DNA from: an uncultured Campylobacter sp.
Lineage (GTDB): Bacteria > Campylobacterota > Campylobacteria > Campylobacterales > Campylobacteraceae
Assembly (NCBI RefSeq): GCF_937921625.1
Contig: NZ_CAKZTI010000048.1
Coordinates: 9,892 to 73,891, forward strand
DNA length: 64,000 nt
Direction: 5' to 3'
Made by a program: the position numbers and the translations under genes
Notes under the pieces: generated by a model
Told to the model about the DNA's origin: nothing
The model's database searches: none
Seen by the model: only the letters and a program-made list of their open reading frames with translations
Part shown: positions 58,291 through 64,000 of the stretch, in pieces
How the letters are laid out: every line of letters starts with the position of its first letter
Position numbering within the stretch: position 1 is the stretch's first letter

Positions 58291-59597
58291 ACGAGATCCT
58301 TTTCGAGCGCGATTAGATCATCAAAGCTCTCGCGCTTTCTGATCAGGCGGTCCTGTCCGTCGTAAACCGCAACCTCGGCGGCGCGGCAGCGGGTGTTGTA
58401 GTTGCTCGACATCGAAAAGCCGTAGGCGCCGGCGCTTTTGATCGCGAGCAGATCGCCGCTTTGCAGGCTAGGCAGGCTAACGCCTTTGGCCAAAAAATCG
58501 CCGCTTTCGCAGATCGGCCCCACGACGTCGCAGAGGCTCGCTGCGGCTAAATTTACGCTTGAAATTTTTTCAGCCGCGCAAGAGCCGTTTATTTGATCCG
58601 AGCCCCTGCCGCCTAAATTTACTTCGCTATCGCCAGCTTCATCTAAATTTATACCCTCCGAGGCGCTAACGATCTCGATGGCGTGGTGCGCACCGTAGAG
58701 GCTCGGGCGTATGAGATCGTTCATCGCGCCGTCTACGATGACGAAGCGCTTGCCGCAGTTTTGTTTTTCATAAAGCACGCGAGTAAGGAAGACGCCCGAA
58801 GCTCCCGTGATGAAGCGCCCCGGCTCGCACACGATCGTGACATCTAAACCGCCTAGGCTCTTTAGAATTCCTTGCGCGTAGTCGTAGAGCACGATCTGTT
58901 TTTCATCCTCATAGCGGATGCCGATGCCGCCGCCCACGTCGAAAAATTTTATATCGATCTCAAGGGCTCGCAGCTCGCGCAGCAGATCGCTTACGATCTT
59001 TGCGGCGTCGCAGATCGGAGAAATATCTGTAAGCTGGCTGCCGATGTGAAAGTGGATACCGACGGGATTTAAAAATTTGCTCTTTTTGGCGTAGATATAC
59101 ATCTTGCGCGCGGTCTCGATGCTGACGCCGAATTTGTTCTCATTTAGCCCCGTGGAGATGTAGGGGTGGGTCTTAGCGTCAACGTTTGGATTTACGCGGA
59201 TGCTGATGCGAGCGGGCTTATTTAGCTTTTGCGCGATCCGCTCCAGGCGCAGCATCTCGGCTTCGCTTTCTAAATTTATCAGCAAGATGTCCGACTTTAG
59301 CGCAAATTCTAGCTCGCTGTCTTGCTTACCGACGCCTGAGAATATGATCTTATAGCTCTTTGCGCCGATATACAGCGCGCGGCGCAGCTCGCCGATGCTG
59401 ACGCAGTCAAAGCCGCTGCCCAGATCCGATAAAAATTTTAAAATGCTTAAATTCGAGCTTGCCTTGATCGCGAAGCAGACGAGCGACTTGCGCGCGGCGA
59501 AGGCCTCTTTGAGCGCTATGAAATTCTTTTGTATCTCGTTAAAATCGTAAACGTATAAAGGAGTGCCGTATTTGCGGGCTAAGCTTGAATAATCCAT
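58287..59597 (-). CDS. lysA: diaminopimelate decarboxylase with an inserted segment
   Basis: PLP enzyme making lysine from meso-diaminopimelate. PLP lysine K45 in VCFAIKASSNL, HFHIGSQLTDI, VGGGIGIRYEDE, EPGRFITG and CESGDFLAKG are present. Between AIEIVSA and DVVGPICES about 45 extra residues (about 312-356, bases 58530-58664; NLDEAGDSEVNLGGRG and similar) are inserted, where normal LysA has only a few. Length 436 against about 400. GGTGG precedes the start. Confidence 0.93.
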   Translation of the reverse strand: MDYSSLARKYGTPLYVYDFNEIQKNFIALKEAFAARKSLVCFAIKASSNLSILKFLSDLGSGFDCVSIGELRRALYIGAKSYKIIFSGVGKQDSELEFALKSDILLINLESEAEMLRLERIAQKLNKPARISIRVNPNVDAKTHPYISTGLNENKFGVSIETARKMYIYAKKSKFLNPVGIHFHIGSQLTDISPICDAAKIVSDLLRELRALEIDIKFFDVGGGIGIRYEDEKQIVLYDYAQGILKSLGGLDVTIVCEPGRFITGASGVFLTRVLYEKQNCGKRFVIVDGAMNDLIRPSLYGAHHAIEIVSASEGINLDEAGDSEVNLGGRGSDQINGSCAAEKISSVNLAAASLCDVVGPICESGDFLAKGVSLPSLQSGDLLAIKSAGAYGFSMSSNYNTRCRAAEVAVYDGQDRLIRKRESFDDLIALEKDLV

Positions 59598-59642
59598 AGA
59601 ATTTCCACCGATAAATTTTGCGCCATTCTAACAAATCAAGGC

Positions 59643-60689
59643 TTAACGATGCTTAAAAACTAAAAATGCCGCGAAGCCTAATAGCGCTGTTATGGGCACG
59701 ATAATGCCAAGTTCTGGGATGATGACGCCGTTGAGAGAAAACCTAATTAACACGAAAAGCACACCCCAAGTGCATAGCGTAGCGATAAAAAATCCAAAGC
59801 TTAGTAGCGCAAGATTAAAAAATCGCCCCGTAACGGGCAGGTAATAATACAGCACCAATACCGCCAAAGGCGCAAACAATGGAAAAAATATCATATTATA
59901 AAGACTTGCTTTTATAGTGGAGATATTCACGCCTTGATGCGAAAAGGTGCGGATCGAACGCAAAGCATCCCTGATCGAATATACATTACTCGTATCATAA
60001 ACGCTTGCAATTGAGCTTGGATCAAAGCCCTTAAGCGCCTCGCTCTGCGCGCTAAGCTTACTTTTTAATCCACTTCCTCCAAGTTTAAGCTGCGCTGGTA
60101 AAGTAGTGGTATTTACGTCGCGCAGATGCCAAATTTTGCCTGCGTATTCGCCAGAGCTTGCGTGCGAGCGCGAAGCAACGGAGTTATCACCCATATCAAA
60201 GATCGTTATATCATTTGCGTTTTTACCGTTTAGAGCTTTGATGTAGATATATTTACCCTCAAATTTCAAAAACATATCTCCTCCCGCAGGCGATAAATCG
60301 GTTAAATTCTTTTGAAATTTTAGCGCATATGCAAACGGGGTGGAATTTAAAGCTATAAAGCCTGCAGTAATCGCAAGTGCGATCAAAAATGGAGGGATTA
60401 TCAGAGCGTTTTTGCTAACTCCAAGCGCATAAAAGCTCACCAGCTCGTTGCTACGGATCATATTAAAGCCCATCAAAATAAGCGCAAAAATAAGACTTAG
60501 CGGCAGCGTGTAACTAAGCGCGACCGCTGCGGTTAGAGCAATATACAAAAGAGCAGTATTCGCGCTTGAAGGAAAATCTTTGAGATTGGTAAGCACATCG
60601 ATGCCTACGTAAAAGCACTCAAGGGCTATTAGAAGGATAAAAAAATACTTCAGATAGGAAAGAGCCGCGTATTTTACGTATAACTTCAC
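59643..60689 (-). CDS. LptF/LptG-family lipopolysaccharide export permease
   Basis: A 348-residue membrane protein: three helices near the N-terminus, a large periplasmic domain (about 125-270) and three C-terminal helices, as in LptF/LptG. These move LPS from the inner membrane with LptB. The N-terminal [20 protein letters not shown] and the [14 protein letters not shown] coupling segment match the family. Overlaps pth by 4 bases. LptG assignment over LptF is a guess. Confidence 0.82.
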   Translation of the reverse strand: MKLYVKYAALSYLKYFFILLIALECFYVGIDVLTNLKDFPSSANTALLYIALTAAVALSYTLPLSLIFALILMGFNMIRSNELVSFYALGVSKNALIIPPFLIALAITAGFIALNSTPFAYALKFQKNLTDLSPAGGDMFLKFEGKYIYIKALNGKNANDITIFDMGDNSVASRSHASSGEYAGKIWHLRDVNTTTLPAQLKLGGSGLKSKLSAQSEALKGFDPSSIASVYDTSNVYSIRDALRSIRTFSHQGVNISTIKASLYNMIFFPLFAPLAVLVLYYYLPVTGRFFNLALLSFGFFIATLCTWGVLFVLIRFSLNGVIIPELGIIVPITALLGFAAFLVFKHR

Positions 60690-61243
60690 ACCCTAGCCTT
60701 TTTAATCGTAAATTTTTGCGCGATCTGCTCTATATCCGAGCAAATGAGCTCTTCTACCGCGCGCGCGACATAGGGTAAAATTTCACTCAGCTTCTCGCGC
60801 TCACTTTCGTTAAAATTTCCGAGTACGAAATTTGCCGCGTCCTGCCCTTGCTGTTTTTTACCCACGCCGATACGCACGCGCTCGTAATCCGCGCCGATTA
60901 GCGCGTCGATCGATTTGATCCCGTTGTGCCCGCCGCTACTGCCGCCTTTTTTAAATTTAACGGCGCCTAGATCCAAATCTATATCGTCGTGCACCACAAT
61001 GATGCGCTCGGGCTTGTAAAAATCATTCACCGCCTTTACGGAGTTGCCGCTTAAGTTCATAAAAGTTTGGGGCTTTAGAAGAAGCAGCGAGCCCTTTTTA
61101 AAAAGCTCGCCTTGGAATTTAGACGCGCCGAGCTCGCTAAAGCCGCCCGTCTTTAAAATTTCGTCGATTAGCATAAAACCGACGTTGTGTCTGGTATCTG
61201 CGTATTTCTGAGCAGGATTCCCAAGTCCTGCGATCAGTATCAT
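60686..61243 (-). CDS. pth: peptidyl-tRNA hydrolase
   Basis: Cleaves peptidyl-tRNA to recycle t[37 protein letters not shown] and [14 protein letters not shown] with the catalytic His in TRHNVG are intact. 185 residues. 8 bases after rplY, coupled to the LptG-like gene. Confidence 0.96.
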   Translation of the reverse strand: MILIAGLGNPAQKYADTRHNVGFMLIDEILKTGGFSELGASKFQGELFKKGSLLLLKPQTFMNLSGNSVKAVNDFYKPERIIVVHDDIDLDLGAVKFKKGGSSGGHNGIKSIDALIGADYERVRIGVGKKQQGQDAANFVLGNFNESEREKLSEILPYVARAVEELICSDIEQIAQKFTIKKARV

Positions 61244-61251
61244 AGGCGCCC

Positions 61252-61788
61252 CTATTTAGCCGAAGTAACTCCGACTACCGCTACTGAGCCGTCTAGAATG
61301 ATGCTGACGCCCTCTTTTACCGGAATGTCTCGGATCAAAAGCGAATCGCCTACATCAAGATCACTCACATCGAGCGTAAAATCGTTTGGTAGATCTTTGC
61401 CGGCGCATTTTACGGCGATACGGCGCTTGGATTGCACCAAAATACCTTTGTTTTTTAGTCCTTTAGCGACGCCAGTTACCTTAACCGGCACTAAATATTT
61501 GCTTACGACGTCATCCTGAACTACTCGCAAATCTACGTGAGTTAGGGTATTTGTGACAGGGTGCTTTTGGTATTCTTGCACTATAACGCAATATGTCTTA
61601 CCGCCCACGCTAACCTCGAAAGGAAGATCTTCTTTTGCGCGCATAGCCTTGATAAAGTCGTTTACTTTAAACGCTGCGTTAATATTTTCAAATCCTTTCG
61701 CATAAATATTAGCGATTAGATAACCATCTCGTTTTAGGGATTTTGAAGCCCTTTTACCGATACTATCTCTAACGATACCTTCTAACAT
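61252..61788 (-). CDS. rplY: 50S ribosomal protein L25 (CTC type)
   Basis: A 178-residue L25/Ctc protein: N-terminal 5S rRNA-binding domain ([19 protein letters not shown]), then the longer C-terminal TL5-type domain ([20 protein letters not shown]). ATG 61788 is chosen for AAAGGAAACCTA directly upstream; an open extension to 61881 lacks a ribosome site. Confidence 0.94.
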   Translation of the reverse strand: MLEGIVRDSIGKRASKSLKRDGYLIANIYAKGFENINAAFKVNDFIKAMRAKEDLPFEVSVGGKTYCVIVQEYQKHPVTNTLTHVDLRVVQDDVVSKYLVPVKVTGVAKGLKNKGILVQSKRRIAVKCAGKDLPNDFTLDVSDLDVGDSLLIRDIPVKEGVSIILDGSVAVVGVTSAK

Positions 61789-61934
61789 TAGGTTTCCTTT
61801 GTGAAAAAATGAAGCGTGATAATAGCTAAATATTGCTTTAAATCTATTTAAGAAATATGGGACTTTATGCAGATCGATCAATAGTGGAATTTATTTATGC
61901 ATGTTAGGATGTCTTTTGTGCATCGCAATATAAA

Positions 61935-63140
61935 TTACGACGATAAGCCTCTATGCCGTAAAATCGTCATAATCAGCCGCTCCCCCATGATTTCATAAAA
62001 ATCTTTTTTGTATTCGCTCGCATGCTTTCGCAACGCGTCTTTGAATTCGTCGTAGAATTTCAAGCTGCATTCGTGAGTCTCGAAAATTTTTAAAAGCGTG
62101 CTGTACCTTATGACCGAATAACGTTCATACTCATCAAATTTCGCTAACTCCCTATCCGCATGGCTATAATCAGGTAGAAGCAAAAAGCATTTTGCCCTAC
62201 CGCCTGAATCCTGCTTATCGGCAATCTTTGCGTATTTATCTAGCTGAGAGCATACTATGCCGCTTTGCAGATCGTGTCTAATGCCGTTAATGCCGGATTT
62301 GATCTTATTTTCGATGACGATTGCGTGATTTTGATCTTTGATAAAAATGTCGATATTTTTGTATTCTCTTAAAATTTGTGCATCCGCGCTTACGTTTAGC
62401 CGTAAAATTTCACTTGCAAATTTAAAAAATAGTTCCGTATCGTTTCGCAGATAATAGACTATCCAATTTGAAAAGCTTAACTCATCGTCCATCTTGCCGA
62501 TTATCTCTAGGATGTTTTGCTCTTTAGCTTTAAAATTTAAAATTTCATCTCGTTTGATCCGCTTCGCAGTGTCGCCGCTCTGCCAAAGCTCGGGCGCGAA
62601 AATTTTATCCAGCGCGCTTTCGTGGCGGACATATTGCTTCAAAGATTGCGAGAAAAATTTAAATGGCACTAAAAAATGCGTTTCGTCTATCAGTTTCTCA
62701 TCATCAACGATGTAAAATTTAAATCTTGGTTTTTTAAAATTCGACGTCTCAAATGTTATATACGCCGCATTGGGGCTATCGTTTTCGCTTTCAAATAGCT
62801 CGTTTAGAAGCACACCGCCGTAAGCGATATTTTGTGCTTCAATCATTTCAGATTGTCTTTTAAGCTCCTCTTTAGCGCCACGCTTTCTGCCGCTAGCAAA
62901 AAGTTCATCGCTCAAAAGCAGTTTTAACTCGCTAGCGCGAGCTAAAATTTCAAAACAGTGTTTCGAGATGGCACGTACTAAAAGGACTTTGTGTGCGTCC
63001 TTCGCATCCTCGTTTATCGTGCCGTAAGGATTTACGTAGATGTAGTGCCTGCCGTTGTCTGCCTTAAAAAGATTGATGATTTCGTGCCCCAAGCTCTCGT
63101 TCAAATAGCCGCCCGAAAACATTCGATTTATAATTATCAT
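61935..63140 (-). CDS. PD-(D/E)XK nuclease family protein
   Basis: A 401-residue protein of the PD-(D/E)XK_4-like group. In the C-terminal half REYKNIDIFIKDQ and HAIVIENKIKSG give the D...ExK catalytic pattern, with further conserved YAK and Y motifs nearby. The N-terminal 180 residues are not recognised. It begins one base after the stop of the membrane-protein gene, so the two are cotranscribed. Such nucleases are often parts of defence or DNA repair; specific role unknown. Confidence 0.65.
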   Translation of the reverse strand: MIIINRMFSGGYLNESLGHEIINLFKADNGRHYIYVNPYGTINEDAKDAHKVLLVRAISKHCFEILARASELKLLLSDELFASGRKRGAKEELKRQSEMIEAQNIAYGGVLLNELFESENDSPNAAYITFETSNFKKPRFKFYIVDDEKLIDETHFLVPFKFFSQSLKQYVRHESALDKIFAPELWQSGDTAKRIKRDEILNFKAKEQNILEIIGKMDDELSFSNWIVYYLRNDTELFFKFASEILRLNVSADAQILREYKNIDIFIKDQNHAIVIENKIKSGINGIRHDLQSGIVCSQLDKYAKIADKQDSGGRAKCFLLLPDYSHADRELAKFDEYERYSVIRYSTLLKIFETHECSLKFYDEFKDALRKHASEYKKDFYEIMGERLIMTILRHRGLSS

Positions 63141-63141
63141 C

Positions 63142-63723
63142 TCAGAATAAATTCCTATCTATATTTTTAGCGCTAAATTTACGCACGCACTCTCGTATGG
63201 CGTTGCGTACTTCGTCGCGCTTTTGTTTGTCGTAAAAATATAATCCCGTCGAGCCGAAGCTTCCAAAGACGTAGAGATAATATCTTGTTTGGATATCATT
63301 AATGCGCCGCCCCAATCTAGCGGTTTTTGCATTTTTGGAGCTCATCCTAAAAAATTTAATCACCGCTAGAAAAATTTTAAAAATATTTGCGCTTTTTACC
63401 TCTTTTTTCTCTAAACGCATATCCTCGATTTGATCTGCCGTGACGGTTCTGCTGCGCATTAAATTCCAATACGGCGCGCAGAGCAAAACGGCTACAATGC
63501 TATTTTCAACATCGCTTCTAGGGAAGGCGATTTTACCTGTTTGCATATCGATCAGGTATCTTTTGTTTTTGTTGTAGATCAAAATGCTTTGAAACGGCAA
63601 AAGCACTAAAATCACGGCACCCACGCCTAATGGTAACAGCAAAATTCCAATGAGTAAAGTCCATTTAAAATTTTTAAAAACAATCTCTAGCGCGGTATGG
63701 ACGTCGATTATCTCATATTTCAT
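63142..63723 (-). CDS. membrane protein paired with the nuclease (193 aa)
   Basis: Two adjacent N-terminal helices (about 20-55: WTLLIGILLLPLG, VGAVILVLLPFQSIL) and a long cytoplasmic C-terminus rich in Lys, Arg and Tyr (IQTRYYLYVFGS, VRNAIRECVRK). Start 63723 is preferred (AAGAGA ahead) over an ATG at 63753 with no ribosome site. No family recognised; possible membrane anchor or effector of the nuclease pair. Confidence 0.5.
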   Translation of the reverse strand: MKYEIIDVHTALEIVFKNFKWTLLIGILLLPLGVGAVILVLLPFQSILIYNKNKRYLIDMQTGKIAFPRSDVENSIVAVLLCAPYWNLMRSRTVTADQIEDMRLEKKEVKSANIFKIFLAVIKFFRMSSKNAKTARLGRRINDIQTRYYLYVFGSFGSTGLYFYDKQKRDEVRNAIRECVRKFSAKNIDRNLF

Positions 63724-63780
63724 AAAATTCTCTTGCGATGAAATTTTATCCATTTGGTTGTTTGCACGATTTAAAATTTA

Positions 63781-63815
63781 TTAAAGCGCCGAGAGTTTCG
63801 GCTCGCAGCGCTTTA
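63781..63815 (-). terminator. hairpin terminator after the basic small ORF
   Basis: TTAAAGCGC and its complement GCGCTTTAA form a stem around a GAGAG...CTC loop, followed on the minus strand by TAATAAATTTT. Confidence 0.5.
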
Positions 63816-63851
63816 AATTTTAATCTTGCACCCAATTTCGGCGCGAGATCA

Positions 63852-63962
63852 CTACTTTTTACGACGCTTTTTATCTCCGGCTCTTTGAGCGGGAGTTCTA
63901 TAACTTCCTGCTCTTCCTCTTTTATCGCCGTTTTTTCCTACTCTATTTTTTGGTGTCGCCAT
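63852..63962 (-). CDS. very basic 36-residue protein
   Basis: A small ORF, MATPKNRVGKNGDKRGRAGS continuing to DKKRRKK, with 15 Lys/Arg in 36 residues. It is well supported as a gene: TATAAT in the right place, an AAGGAG site 8-13 bases ahead of the ATG, and a hairpin terminator after it. The composition suggests RNA, ribosome or DNA binding; it is not L32, L34, L36 or S21. Function unknown. Confidence 0.6.
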   Translation of the reverse strand: MATPKNRVGKNGDKRGRAGSYRTPAQRAGDKKRRKK

Positions 63963-63990
63963 CTCCTGCTCCTTATAAAAGATATGTGTA

Positions 63991-63996
63991 ATTATA
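63991..63996 (-). promoter_or_regulatory. -10 promoter element of the small basic gene
   Basis: TATAAT on the minus strand, 28 bases ahead of the ATG, with AAGGAG between. Confidence 0.5.
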
Positions 63997-64000
63997 CCCC

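Overview
The window looks like a chromosomal segment of a Campylobacter, most likely one of the anaerobic or microaerobic oral species with a relatively high G+C content (C. gracilis-like). This rests on a Campylobacter-type S21, PerR, split trp locus, TonB/ABC iron uptake, anaerobic ribonucleotide reductase and overall gene style. The species name is inference. There is no rRNA, CRISPR array, prophage or recognisable insertion sequence; one tRNA-Arg(CCU) is present.

Layout. 0-3 kb: anaerobic ribonucleotide reductase (nrdD, a separate 54-residue glycyl-radical piece, nrdG). 3-10 kb: LpoB-like lipoprotein, rpsU, unknown membrane and secreted proteins, fluoride channel, TauE/SafE permease, yaaA. 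11-17.6 kb: trpE, trpGD fusion, a DNA adenine methyltransferase, trpF. 17.6-24 kb: two paralogous membrane proteins, a YedE-like permease, a TonB-dependent receptor. 24-27.2 kb (minus): trpB, trpA and an orphan FliO-like protein. 27.4-35 kb (minus): large NIT-domain hybrid kinase, its receiver, tRNA-Arg, uvrC and a DUF721-like gene. 35-39 kb: guaA, a quinone-reductase-like flavoprotein, small and interrupted unknown genes. 39.4-41.8 kb (minus): cstA with its small YbdD-like partner. 42-46.6 kb: a candidate Fur-controlled haem/iron ABC transporter with a ChuW/HmuW-type radical SAM enzyme and flavodoxin, reading as an anaerobic haem-degradation operon. 47-64 kb (mostly minus): serC, xseA, ubiE, CHAD protein, perR, dxs, hisC, pheA, lysA, lptG-like, pth, rplY, a PD-(D/E)XK nuclease with a membrane partner, and a very basic 36-residue protein.

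The most unusual theme is sequence style. The word AAATTT (often TAAAATTTTA) saturates spacers, forms inverted and short tandem repeats, and also appears inside genes as in-frame low-complexity insertions. TrpF is 594 residues instead of about 210, carrying three insertions, one with three 33-bp tandem units. TrpE, LysA and a peptide-repeat ORF between lysA and pheA show the same thing. Other points worth following: the split class III reductase, the methyltransferase inside the trp operon, two reading frames interrupted by single in-frame TAG codons, and the anaerobic haem operon.
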